NCBI RefSeq assembly: GCF_000002075.1 | Contig: NW_004797374.1 | Span: forward strand, 564,693-628,692 | Origin: Aplysia californica | Taxonomy: Eukaryota; Mollusca; Gastropoda; Aplysiida; Aplysiidae | Length of the DNA: 64,000 nt | Direction of reading: 5' to 3' | Notes under the pieces: generated by a model | The model's database searches: none | The model's input: only the letters and a program-made list of their open reading frames with translations | Told to the model about the DNA's origin: nothing | Made by a program: the position numbers and the translations under genes | Shown here: one piece after another, positions 24,901 through 37,100 of the stretch | Position numbering within the stretch: the stretch's first letter is position 1 | Layout: every line of letters begins with the position of its first letter

Positions 24901-27900
24901 GAGTTTTTTATAGGCTGTTCAATGGAACGTCTTTGACTTGATTTTTTGTGGGGCTTAAAGATTAGTTTGGTACAATGGGTTTGTAGGAAATAAATAGTTA
25001 TTGAATAGTCTATGTTGAGTCTGTTCCCATAATATCACTTCAGTTTATGATTTTATTGCAGCTGAAAGCATCTTCTTTAAGTTTTCTGACTTTGGCTTTT
25101 CCGTGGATGCGATTGTTCGGCCTTTGTTTTGTCTCCTCTTCAGTTCAGGCTAGAGTGCAAGTCCTTTTAACTCTAAACTGACCTACAGTAGTGATGTGAG
25201 TCAACAGCGGGGAACCTCACAATATGAGCATTAATACGGGTGGGAAGTTTTCCATCTCTTTCTTTGACAGTTGTTGAGCATCATCATCCTCTTTTTTCTA
25301 CTTCAATAGTTTCAGCTGATGTTGTCTTACAGATGGCGGTGCTCCATTGACTGTCAAGTAATATGTCTGCTGTCCATGAGAACAACTCGTCCCTTTCACA
25401 GATTCAGGGCAGTCAGTGCGACCAACAACAAACTCACATTGCAGGTGATGGTCTCCAAGTCAGTAATATTACTGGAACATTTCCTGTGTTTCATTCGCAA
25501 TAGTGTGATAGCTTCGACCATATTTCTCATAGCTTTCAAATTCATACCTGCCTCAAATCTTGTGCACGCCAAAATGTATTTCAGTTATAGGGCTAAGGAA
25601 CTCCTTTCCAAAATGTCCTTTGTGGTTAGCTTCTTTATACCTATTGGACTGTGAACCTTTCTGAGCAGTCACTTCAATGGCAGCACCTTCTACCATAAAA
25701 TTTCCAGGTTGCGTACAACATCTAACAACAGAGTTATTCTCTTCTGGCTTTATCAGTTTTCTACTCACGATGCTATGTGTTTTTTAAGACTACCATGAGC
25801 CTGTTTCTTCATGTATAATACAGGAGCAATACACACCTTCCACAAGCAGCAAATATGTCCTTGCATGACACAGAAACCAGGTTTGGAAGACGGGTCTGCA
25901 TCTAAATCGTCAATATAATCAGAACTTTCTGCAATACCACATCTTTGGGGACTCATGGACCTAATTAAAACTTTTACTAGTAGAAAATATTTTAAAAATA
26001 GAATGTTTATAAGCTTACAAATCAGTTAAGATACTATCACTTTATGGGTGCATGAACTTCAAACGCTGAAAGCAAGGATGAAATTCAAAGTACAGGTTCC
26101 AAAACAACATGTGTCTACTTTAACTAATGGTAAGGAAGCGTATAAAAGTCCCTCAATGATGCAGCGAGAAAGAATCATCAAGACTACTAAACATGAAATA
26201 AGACACATCCCCCTCATTTACAAGTGAAAAAACAAAAGGAAACATCTCATACCATGGCGTATGCAGTCTTATGCTTCAGCATATATTCTCACAAAGGGGC
26301 GTAACAAGGCATACGCCTTTATGTGAGATGCAATTTCCTGCTCGACAGCTATAGGGCTAAATGTTTTTTGCTCATAACTCCACCATATCTGAAGCTATCC
26401 ATACGCTGTTTTGAGAGAACATAGATCTCACTACCCGACATACCATGGTGGTGTTAACTCAAAACAGGTAATTTTGATGATACGCCCTTTTGTGAGATGG
26501 GCGACGATTTGATCGATCGAAAGCAAGTTCATGCGCTGCAAAATCACGGTTTCTGAGTGCGCAAATTGAACCTTATAGTCAGGTTACATTTTTATAGAGA
26601 AAAAAAAAACAGATTTGATTTATCACTGTTATAGTGGAACTCGGTTTCAACGAGGTCACCGGGCCTGACCTAAAATCTCGTTGAATCCGAATGTTAGTTT
26701 TATAGCAATTTATGAGGTTTTGTGTAGATAATTACAGGTACTGGGTAAGTAATGAAAAGAGAAGTAACAAGTGATGCCTGAAATGCCTGCATATTATGAG
26801 CTGTGCACAAAAAAAAATAAGATCGATTTGTTCAAATGTAGCCTACTCCTGTCTCATCTCGATTGTATGCCAAAAAGTTATGTTGCTGTCTAGTGAGTCT
26901 AGAGCCGGCCTAGAATAATATACGGCAACTTTAGATTCCATAGACCAGCGCAAATTCATTATGTAGATCTATGTCAAGACTAGCTTATTATTGTAATAAT
27001 GATTAGTTGCCGGGGAGGGGGGGGGGGTGTAGACTGTGACACGTTTGTATCATTCACATGTGTGCAGGCCGCCCATCCAACCCCGACACACGCGTGCAAA
27101 CAACGCATGTGTTGGTATGAAAAGAAGGCCACTGATTGATCGCAAGCAATCGGCTAAATGAATAGTGGTTTACGATGCTGGTACAATGGATGGTTTCCGG
27201 GAATAGATAAAGTTCCTTGTGGGAGAAAAATGAGCGAAGCCACACTGTGGGGGCTGTTCACCCTGGAACTGATCTCGTTGAATCCGAGCTTGCTGAATTA
27301 AGTGTTCTTTGAATCCTGGTTATTTTTATTGAATTTTAAAGAAGAAAAAAAAAGGGGAATCCATCTCCTTTTGTTGAATCTGAGTTTTTGTTTTCTTGTT
27401 GAATCCGAGCTCATTGAATCCGAGTTCCACTGTATATGTGTCGCGACGCGGTGGAATCAGGCGCTTCTCAATTTTTAGGCATGTGGAGTTATTCCTATCA
27501 CCTTAATGCTTGTCCATTTGTCTTGCTTTCAGTGAAAAATTTTTTTTCTTGAATACAAGTCGAGATATAAAGGCAATTGAAGGAGGTATGGGGTCACCTG
27601 GTTTCAGAGGTAAAAATCAAGAAAATGGCCGTCAAAGATAAGTTATAATATCCTTGGCTTGAGAGTCCATGGATATTTAAAAATGTACTTTTTTGTGCCT
27701 TAAATCAAGGTTTTTCCTATAAAATCCATTTCAGAAATGTGTTTTAAAATGGACATAGAAGGTTTTGAGCCAAAAAAAAAAATTAGAAAAATTCCCAAAC
27801 CTGAGGGAAAAATGCGTTTCCTCATTTTCATTATTTTGACGAGCGTTTGATTTCACTACGTTATTTCACATCCAAGTTCCTGCTGTAATAACAGAGGCTG

Positions 27901-28615
27901 TTATAAATGGACTGGGCTGTATTTCTATTGAAACAGCTTATATGGGGTGCCCACTACGGATGGGATCGGGCAGATTACGCGACTCTGTCGCCTCAAAAAC
28001 AATTTACGTGTAAATTGTGTAAATTGTTTGCAGTTTCAGGTGACCGAGTCGAGCGATCGGCCCGATCCAGCCATAGTGGGCACCCTATAATATTAGTATT
28101 AGAATGAACCCATCCAGTCTGAGGATGGGTTGGCAGAAAACATTCAAAATGCTCAAGAAACCGCATGGAGCAGGTTTTGAGGCCGGTTTGTACCGAAAAT
28201 GACCAACTGTGATCTCGAGTGCACTAGTCAAAAGGGCCGCTATGGCTATATGGAATGTTTGGAAATATAATAGGAAAAACAGAAGGCTAGTTGGCAAGGG
28301 TGTCACAGGACAGTGGCTGTCAGTCAGAGGCTCACAGCCTACCTACAGCGTGACTGTTTTTATTTTATGGAGAAATGCACTTTTTAAGGCAGGTTCAAGG
28401 AAATAGGGCAGAAGGAATTCAATAACAAGCGATCACCCCAACTAACAAGAGACCTAACCCTAACCCAAAGTCAAACCATTTATAACCTATTCATTTCACA
28501 AAGGTTGCTTACTGCCAGCCGAGGAAATACTTACGTCTGCATGACATTTATTTAGAGCAGCAATCAGATCGTTACACATGGTCGTATGAAGATGAGGTGA
28601 CAGGTCTGAATGCAT
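20658..28615 (-). CDS. CMC2: CMC2, COX assembly mitochondrial protein 2 homologue
   Basis: Three exons on the minus strand: 28615-28535 (27 codons, start ATG), 23189-23118 (24 codons) and 20732-20658 (24 codons plus TGA). All are phase 0 with GT donors and AG acceptors. The 75-residue product begins [14 protein letters not shown], very close to human CMC2 ([14 protein letters not shown]). It carries two CX9C motifs: [11 protein letters not shown] (residues 14-24) and [11 protein letters not shown] (residues 37-47). Twin CX9C proteins fold in the mitochondrial intermembrane space through two disulfides made by the Mia40 relay; CMC2 acts in cytochrome c oxidase biogenesis. The lysine-rich tail [12 protein letters not shown] is also typical, and the length matches the family (about 79 in human). 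Introns are 5.3 kb and 2.4 kb and full of repeats. It is divergent from CENPN. Confidence 0.93.
20893..21375 (+). mobile_element. tRNA-derived SINE, probably full length
   Basis: The head ggggctctcgaggcctagag and gggttagaatcc (20947-20958) fit pol III A and B boxes. The body includes gcacgttaaagatcccttgg. The tail cgctcatatgaccttataca then gttgcgagcgcca is the same hairpin tail as in the other SINE copies. This copy links the tail family to a tRNA head. It lies downstream of (outside) CMC2 exon 3's reading direction, inside intron 2. Confidence 0.75.
21829..22062. mobile_element. Pogo-like MITE, copy 2, with (TA)n inside
   Basis: Left acagtgcagcctctctaaaa and right gagagggctgcagtgt are inverted; the interior matches the copy at 7388. 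A (TA)n run of about 50 bases expands its centre (21930-21980). Confidence 0.85.
22063..23117. other. CMC2 intron 2 spacer
   Basis: AT-rich; no further exon or recognisable element. Confidence 0.4.
23840..25980 (-). pseudogene. Decayed coding remnant, probably from a mobile element
   Basis: Minus-strand open stretches at 25956-25765, 25768-25553 and 24324-24046, and coding-like sequence around 25400-25200 ([15 protein letters not shown]), suggest one old protein broken many times. The HxxRFPxVDSHYCR-like pattern recalls uncharacterised repeat-encoded invertebrate proteins; this is from memory and unproven. It sits in CMC2 intron 1 on the same strand. I cannot name the family. Confidence 0.3.
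26631..27433 (-). mobile_element. DNA element with tggaactcggattcaacgag ends, copy
   Basis: Left tagtggaactcggtttcaac and right ttgaatccgagttccactgt are inverted; about 803 bases. Subterminal copies of ttgaatccgag occur in series (27275-27430). It lies opposite in orientation to the copy at 43987-44836 and is joined directly to MITE A copy 3. Pogo-like by its ends; non-coding. Confidence 0.88.
27437..27869. mobile_element. MITE family A, copy 3
   Basis: Starts tgtcgcgacgcggtggaatc and ends attttgacgagcgtttgatt then tcactacgttatttcaca. The interior (gagttattcctatcacctt) matches the other copies. It adjoins the right end of the preceding element. Confidence 0.85.
27945..28085. mobile_element. 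Foldback hairpin element of 141 bases
   Basis: Left arm gggtgcccactacggatggg ... gcctcaaaaacaatttac pairs with right arm gtaaattgtttgcagtttca ... agccatagtgggcaccc. Arms of about 63 bases leave a loop of only about 10-15 bases. Almost the whole element is one inverted repeat. Confidence 0.88.
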
Positions 28616-28679
28616 CTTTTACTGTCTCCAGTCCAGCACTCCAGTATCTTTTTTAGTCAGTCTGAACAGAACAGAGTAT

Positions 28680-28696
28680 ATATATATATATATATC
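28680..28696. repeat. Short (TA)n
   Basis: A (TA)n run about 65 bases upstream of the CMC2 start codon. Confidence 0.7.
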
Positions 28697-28921
28697 AGTG
28701 GCAGTGTAGTGTAGTGTAAACTGTGAGTTCAAGTTCAAGGCACGGAGATCTACCACTCACATAAAAATTGAGTCACGCTGTGGTATTGTACACAAATCAG
28801 CAGTCAGAGTTGTTCAAAGCTTTGGCTTTTTATGTTGAACTAGATAATAACTTAAATCGGCAGAGATCAAGATGTCTGTTAGAAAGTCCGTCATAACTTT
28901 TGTAGGACTACGCCACGGCTA

Positions 28922-30622
28922 CAGTTCTGCCATCGTAAGGGAAAACGACGAATGGTCCTGCGCAGGTAGAGAGGCAAATTTTTCAGGAGAGGCAAAAACA
29001 GTTTTCACGTTATAACTCCTCTATTTTTCACTCTTTTAAGCAGTAATTCACCAGATATCTGATTGAGGTGTTCATAAAGCAGTTTCTAAAGTTTGAATGG
29101 TTTAGGTTAAAAAGTAGCAAAGCAATTCGACATTCATCGTTCTCCCTTACATTGCGCACCCGCAGGTGAACCTTGCGATGTAAGCGAAAACGACGAATGG
29201 TACAGTTCGTAGTTCTCCTTTACACTCGTGAACGTTTATGGGCGTAGGCGATGGTCAGTTGTGACGCATTAATGACAGTAATAGCTGTGTACTGGTTACT
29301 ACAAATAAAAATAAGACACATACAAACTAGCTATTATACGTATAAAGTTAGGTGTTTGTTAGATCCCAACTGTAACTCGCTAAACGTCCTTCTTTTCCCT
29401 TCCCCGCTTGGTTAAATACTACACAGTCAGTGTACAAATCAGATGTGCACACATATTCAACAGCTTGATTTAAAACTGTCTCATTCGGAACCAAAGTTTG
29501 GTTTCCATGATATCTCTCTATTGTATTCTCTTCAGAAGCGAGTTTTACTTTTATTTTCGCCAATTGCAAAATTTTCCCTGCACGACCAAAGGAATCAACA
29601 ATGTTACAATGTCAATAATACGATCAGATCATTGCAAAGTCAAACTTTCACGTAAGAAATGTAACAATCTGACAAGACTGTTTCACAAACACTTTCAGGA
29701 GAGGCAATGCGACGCTTTGCATTTAATAAAGGATTCAGTTGATCGGATCGGAAAACATACCACAAAGTAGAGATCGACAAGGACAGTTTGAATTTGCAAG
29801 ACATTATTATGCTTGATCGCAACGTCCGTCAAGTCATAAAAAATCGTAAAGCAAGACTAAGTGTCGCCACAATACGTCCACTTTTTAGGTTGGACTAAGA
29901 AATTTACTCTCATTTACGCAGTGTCATTAATTGCTTGGTAATTCTTATAATGATGTCGACCAGTGACACGGGCTAGACAAATTGCGGCACTATAACCATC
30001 GTTGGGATTTGGGATGTCAAATGACTGGACAGCAAACTAACATGACGTTAGTCTGTGAACATCTGGCGGACACTAATATGCAGTGCTAATAAATTTCTCC
30101 CTGAATACTTTTTTGACCCTCCCATCCCCACCCCTTTCCCCATCCGTTTTCCCCTCTCTCCCGCCTGCTCTTTTCAATTCACACCATCAGCATAGGCCTA
30201 ATACGTGAAGCCAGACAGAAAGACACACTAAGTGATACATTCTTATAACCCTGGTCGATTCTACTGTGGGGGAGGGGGTGGTGGTGTATTTGTTTGCAAA
30301 AAACCTAGTATGTTTGTACTGACGCAACAGTGACCAATTGTCATTCCTCGCCCATGCCTAATTGGCTGAGACCAGGGGACAACGCCGAACGAGCAGTGAT
30401 CCTTGACCGATCAACCATTCGTCGTTCTCCCTTACACTGAGCTCTGGCTCGGAGCTCGCCAGTGTAAGGGAAAACGACGAACTCTCAATTATGCAACAAC
30501 GGATTAGGATATGACAAAATTTTTTACTCCATCAGATGCAGAATTAAATACTCTATGAAATATATATATATAAAAATTGAAAAATTTTGACCATTCGTCG
30601 TTTTCCCTTACGACGGCAGAGT
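28922..30622. mobile_element. DNA element with repeated cgtcgttttcccttac motifs
   Basis: Outer ends cagttctgccatcgtaaggg then aaaacgacgaatgg, and ccattcgtcgttttccctta then cgacggcag, are inverted. The same 20-base end motif recurs inside as two hairpins (29128-29212 and 30412-30486). About 1.7 kb, without a recognisable transposase. It lies between the CMC2 and CENPN start codons. Confidence 0.85.
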
Positions 30623-30634
30623 TAACCTATGTCT

Positions 30635-31446
30635 CGCTATTCTCACCCCTCGTTATACCAGAAATGACCCTAGAGGGATCAGGGCTGAGGTTACTGGGGC
30701 TAATGTTCCACAGGATCATGTTCGTGTCCGAATAGTCACAGTCAGGGTTGTCAATTTGGAACCAAATCCAAGAAATTTGTCTCTTTTGGATCGCGTCTGG
30801 CCCGGAGAATTTCATTTGGTTCTCTGGCTCTTTTTTGGCTCCAAACTTCAAATGTTCAAGAAATAGGGGGACAGAAGAGGCAAGAAAAAGTCCTTAGAAT
30901 TAGAAAGAATAAAAGAAAGAAAATGCAAGTGAAGAAGCTCGGAAATGCTTAAAATTATATAAAATTATTTTAAACTAGTTTAATACACGATTTAACGCCC
31001 TCGCCCATTTGGCCTGAATAATTTCCAACCATTCTACCGTCATGCAAGAGCATAAAAAGAGTCTCGTGCATCGTGTCTCGTTACATTCGTACACACGCAC
31101 TCTGTTCCTTGAACCATTTATATTTATTGTGTGCAGGCTTAAAGAGGCTTGCCATCAATAAGTGTGTAAATAACAAATTATCCAGGCCGGCGACAGGTCC
31201 CACATCCCGCGCAGTAGCGTCGGTAGCCAGATATCATGGACATAGATTTAATATATAATTTTTTACCAGAGACGCGAAAAATGTTTTTACATTTATTATA
31301 TACAGGCTTGTCTATTTGTTGCTAATTTTTAAGATCGAAGTGTATACAGACCCGGTAACCGGGAACAAAGTCACAAAGTATACAGACCCAGTAGGGGAAC
31401 TCTTTTGTGATTTCGGGAAGTTTCAGACCTCAGACCCGGTAGAAAT

Positions 31447-31534
<88 letters not shown>

Positions 31535-32197
31535 CTCGATTGAAATTATGACATTGTAACTTGTTCTTTTCTTCGGATTGTGATTCCTCCAATTCCAAAA
31601 CGGAGGAAAAACCATCGTTCATCGAAACGACATCCGCAATCTTCATTTAGATCTAGGTTAGCGCGAAACTAGATGAAAGATTTATGTCTGTCTGCCTAGA
31701 TCTAGACCTAGACCATAGATCTAGAAGAACCTAGGTCTACCCTGAGCCAAGAGGGCGCTGAAACTCCGAAATCACAAAAGACAAAAAAAAAAGAGTTCCC
31801 CTACCGGGTCTGTATACTTTGTGACTTTGTTCCCGGTTACCGGGTCTGTATACACTCCCTTTTAAGATTTAATTTAGCAAAGATCAGGTATTAATGTTAT
31901 ATTATAAGATGATCATATAAGGATCTCTAGACTAGATCTGGATCTAGATTCTAGATCTAGAGTCTATCCCATATATCCTGACTTTAATTCTGTAAGAGAG
32001 CACTCCTCTTCATCTCATGGGACCTGATTGAACGCATGAAGCAGGCCGAACTAGAATCTAGAGTCTAGATCTAGATTAGATCTATTATATTATTTACATT
32101 TTAAAAAATATAGATCTAGATTTAGACTTAGAAATCTAGATCTAGACTCTACATCACTGTCGACGTCCCGGGGGTGGGGGGTGAGAATAGCGGGTCG
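30635..32197. mobile_element. DNA element with gctattctcaccc ends, containing MITE C copy 1
   Basis: Left cgctattctcacccc and right ggggtgagaatagcg are inverted. The first 100 bases (30640-30725) recur inverted at 37160-37262. The element encloses the younger insertion at 31340-31855. It abuts the previous element and fills most of the CENPN upstream region. Confidence 0.7.
31340..31855. mobile_element. MITE family C, copy 1
   Basis: Long terminal repeats of about 75 bases: tgtatacagacccggtaacc, then gggaacaaagtcacaaagta, then a second tatacagaccc, then gaactcttttgtgatttcgg, all mirrored at the right end. The interior holds (GT)n(GA)n at 31451-31530 and tagatctag runs. About 515 bases. Confidence 0.9.
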
Positions 32198-32340
32198 TGA
32201 GTTAGGTGACCATTCTAATTCTATGTTATGAAACCAATGAAACAGTAGGCCAGGCCTATCCTATTATAGACAAGACGTCTTGGCATTTAGATCTAATCTA
32301 GATCTAGATTCTAGACAGAAAAACAAACCGCTCGCTCACA
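32030..32340. repeat. tagatctagat-rich tract
   Basis: Dense overlapping TCTAGA, AGATCT and CTAGAT words (31925-31965, 32050-32150, 32285-32315). Similar clusters occur at 33220-33255, 33400-33430 and 34385-34480. Confidence 0.7.
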
Positions 32341-33029
32341 AGATCGACAATGACAACTGATTCCAAAGATAAAAACTTTAGCGGGTACGCTTTTTCATAG
32401 AAAGTTCTCCATAAAACAGATTTTTCAACTGTTTGAGCTGACTGAAGCCGATGCTTGACGTCTCTTTCTATTGTTGATATTATTGAAGGACGACGAAATG
32501 TCAGTTACACTTCGAATCCTACCCACGTTTTCTGTTTGTGGGTGAAAAAATGGAAATCTTTTGCGGGCGGTCTTTTCGTTTTTTAATCATACTCGCTGCA
32601 CCAAAATAAACGTATCGATATTTTTATCCACATAATTACCGACTAAAGAAACGCACACAATGAATTGATTTCACAATTTTACTAACAGTGCATTAAAAAA
32701 ATCACAATGCTTCGTTTTATTGATCCTGTACAACCTGGTCAACATACCGACCCATGACCCATGTTGCAGATCAGAAGGATCTTAGATGTCGATATATACA
32801 TTTTTCGATATCTGTATCGCAATTGATGCATTGTTTACATTTTCTTTACTTCTTTTTTGTGTCCGGCCGGCAGTGGCAGTCAGTTAGAGAGGCAGATTTG
32901 ACTTTCAGTTTGCCGAAAAATTATGTTTACTTGATGGTCAATCAGTGTGTGTATGTTTTATATTGCCATGTCTCCTTTCCACCTTTCTCCATGAATAAAT
33001 GAAACTGGTTCATCCATAGCCCTAGCAGC

Positions 33030-34066
33030 ATGAACGACCTGATAATTTCTTCTGTTATTACGAAGTGCCACAAATCAACAATTTCTGAAACTCTAAAACG
33101 ATGGGGAAGACTGGCGGATTCGGAAGTTGATCAGTTACTTCAAAACAGATCTACGAAAGCTGAGATTGCGGAAAAAGTAGCAACATTGTCTGAGGTATGA
33201 ATGTCTCTACATCAATATCTCTAGATCTAGATCTCTAGATGTAGATCTAGATTATAATCTCTAGAATCGAAGTGGCTAGCCGTACTTAAGTACAGAGCTA
33301 GACTGAGAGACTAGCCGTACTTTACGGCTAGACTGCCAGTCTAGCCGTACTTAGATCTAGGTTTGGCCCTCGACTCAAGCCTGTTAAGTACACAGGTCTC
33401 ATTAGATCTAGATCTAGATTCTAGATCTAGTAATTTTTCAGGTTCAAATATAATCTTACACACTTTTGGGGACTTTCTTTAAAGGCCACCTCTATTCTCA
33501 CCCGGAGTGAGAATAGTGCAGGCGAGTCTTGTGGCTATTCTCACCCGGTGCGCGTTCACCAAATTTTGCGTTCACCCTAAACCACAGAATTCTACACTGA
33601 TAACAGAAAAATTGTAGAATTCTGTGCCGTGAAAAAACGTTCCATTACAACTGTAGCCTACTAAAACCGTACAATTTTGTCTGTGGGCAGTGGAGAGAGA
33701 GAGAGAAAGAGAGAGAGGAGTAGCGCGAGAATTTCCGGGCAAAACAAAATGGCGACCCGCGTAGTTCGGCTCGATTCGAAAAGTTAAATAGCCGTAGTAT
33801 CTTTGTAGACAACCAAATTAATTTACTTTTTTGTGTTTTAACATCATTTTTTAACTTTGTTTTGGTCAATTTGATCGTCCACACCGATAGACAGTATTCA
33901 GAAAGAGACAGAGAGAGAGAGAAGAGGGGAGGAGTTGATCTTGCGAGAACTTCCGGGCGGGTGAGAATAGCCACTTTCTTCTTTAAACGAAATGTATACA
34001 GACCTGGTAGGGAACTCTTAAAATTTTGTGATTTCGGGAAGTTTCAGCGCTCAGACCCGGTAGAAA

Positions 34067-34116
<50 letters not shown>

Positions 34117-37100
34117 TGCTGTCAAAATGTAATGACATGCCCCAGTTGGCAGGAGGGAACGAGAGAAAGATGGAGTGTGAAATAGGTGGGGACAAAGGAA
34201 GACAGAGACAAACAAAGGAAAAGAGAAGGCAATCGATACAGAGATAGAGAGAGAAATAGAGAGGTTGACTGCTCGATTGAAATAAATGACATTGTTCTTT
34301 TCTTCAAATTGCGACTTGCGATTCCTCCAACTCCAAAACGGAGGAAAAACGATCGTTCATCGAAAAGACATCCGCAATCTTCATATTTTTAGATCTAGAT
34401 CTCTAAGGCTAGCCGCGAAACTAGATTAAAGATTTATGTCTGTCTGCCTAGATCTAGATATCTAGACCTAGGCCACAGATCTAGAACTAGAAGAACCTAG
34501 CTCTACCCTGAGCCAAGAGGGCGCAAAAACTCTCCGAAATCACAAAAGAGTTCCCCTACCTGGTCTACTTTGTGACTTTGTTCCCGGTTACCGGGTCTGT
34601 ATACAACCCAAATACCACTTTTCTCACATTTGCCTCCAACCCCCACCCACATCAATTTAATATTAGTACTTTTTCCGATCTTCAACTTCCATTATTATTT
34701 TAAAGATACCTGTACTAGATCTAGATCTATGTGGCTTTTTTTTACCAGCTTGTAAAAAAATATATTTCAATTTCAGTTAATACAATTTAATCAAACCATA
34801 TGAACTAGATATTAGAAAGAACACATATATATGTGGAAGACATTGAGACTCTTGTCAATGCATTAATTAGCAATAGGTACACGTGCCTTACAAATAAAAC
34901 ACATCAAGACATTAAAAGATCAACAAAACAGTTGCAAAGTTACAAAGAAACATTAAGAAATTAGATATCCATGTACAGAATTTTCACCATAATTTCAAAA
35001 TTATTTGTAAACCCCCCCCCCAAAAAAAAAACAACAAGTAGAGGAATTTAAATATTTGGGAAGCATCTTCACACTAGATGGGCGTATGGACAAAGAAAAA
35101 GAAACAAGAATTATGAAGGCAAATGCAGTGACCTACCAACTGGCACCCCTTCTCAGTCACAAGAACATCCCAACTGAAGTGAAATCTTAGCTCATCAATA
35201 GAATCTTCTCATAACAACATTAACATACCAGTGCCAAACATTGTCTCTAAACAAGGCATGAGAAAGAAAAATCAATGCACGCGAAATTAGGTGTCTCCGC
35301 AAAACCACCAACGTCACCAGAGGAGACCGCATAAGGAACGAGACCATACGTCTACCGGTCGTAGAGCGTCAAAGAGTCAAATGGTTCGGACATCTAACCT
35401 GAATGTCCCAGAAACAACTAGTGGCTAAAGCTTACAACACCCGCGAATCCGGCTTTAAATCAAGAGGAAGACCAAGAAAGACCTGACTGGATGGGGTTAA
35501 AAAGGTCCAGGAACAATATAACTAATTAACATTCTATCACAAATGCCGAAACCTGCACCTCCCCTCGACATCCTAAGGATACCAGAGGAAGGAAAAGGTA
35601 TAAAAATAAAGTAAGAACTGAGGAGCAAAAGTGCTCACTTTGTTACAACTGGCATCTTTCTTCAGGGTTGTATCGTCAGTGGAAAAGAGTAATAGGCTTA
35701 CACTGCTAATACCATGAGTCGTGGAAAGATGGCGGCGGTGGCGATTATAAGAGAAAAAGATGACAAGAAGGATAATAGAGAAAATGTGTATGAAGGTGAA
35801 GAGCAGGTAATGTGGGATAGAGAAGAAAAAAGAGGTACGGTTGAAAATAGGAGGGGAGTGGGAACACACAAAATCACACACACACACACACACACAAACA
35901 CACATACACACACAATACATACACATACACACACACCCAGAGAGAGAGAGAGAGCGAGAGGGGGGGGGGGCATGCAGCGGATCCCACATTCCAGTACATA
36001 GCATTTTTCGTTCTTGTTCATGCGACAGAAAATAGAGAAAATCTGGATCAGGACTAACAATAGACCTAAGAAACTTTATCAATGAGCAAATAATTGCATC
36101 AGATACTTTAATAGTCAATTTAATTTTGACTGTGTTAACAACACGAGTCCGGACTCTTCATACTAGATCTAGGCCCTACGCAATACGCAATGAAAGGCTT
36201 TGGCAGGGGTAAAAATGGAGGGAAGAAGGGGGTGAGCTCAGTGAAAAGGAAGTACTTTTTATTCTAAAAAGTCTCGTTTTCTTTATACCATCGAATGAAC
36301 TAACTAAGGCACAATGTAAGGTCAGTTATTATAAAACATTATAAAAATTGATTCACTTTTTAAACTGAAGTTCAAAAATCTCTAGGCGATGTATTTCCCT
36401 GTCTCGTAACATACATTTCAAACAATGAGGAGAGGGAGCCAAAAGCTCAAGGCGAAAATACGTGACGTCATGACTCTGCGCGATGTCGCGGTGGAAGGGT
36501 TCAGCTAGGTTTTCGCGGATTTGGTTGATAAAAGGGTAAGACTACACTAGCCAAGGTAAGACTTTTACAATAACCATTTAAACGTTTTCTGGAAGAACAA
36601 AGAATGGTTTACCAACAAGGGTAGTTTGAAAAAAATATGACGATAAAATTTATCAAAAATCAATGGTTAAAAATTGTCTATTTTTCAACTTAAAATATCT
36701 CGAGACTCATTAGTCGCACATTGATCTGGAAAAAACCGTTTTGAAGGTCATCCAAAGGTCTTTGAAGACATGTATCGGACTTGAATGACTGTTCCGTAAA
36801 TTAAACAAAAATATGTGCAGTTTGAACCCACTGTCTCAACGAGACGTCATGTCCGGAAACAAAACTCAATGGGACTTTCCGAAGCCAAGTCACGCTATAG
36901 TGAGCGCGTTCACTGAAGTGCCTACTTGAACGATGGCCGGCCTCTCTTCCTGCACACAAATAAATTATGGATCAAGGAACAGAGAGCTTGTACGAACGTG
37001 GGGTTGTAAATTATTCAGACCTAATGGGTGAAGGCGATAAATCGTGTTAACTAGTTTATTAATCAAGCAATCCAAGCTCTTTTCTTCACTTTCATTGTTT

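Noticed and set aside
30627-30851. Small gene with NLSPDPSRV, repeated at 37044-37244
   Set aside because: The two copies differ at more amino-acid-changing than silent positions, and both end in repeat borders. It is a non-coding repeat.
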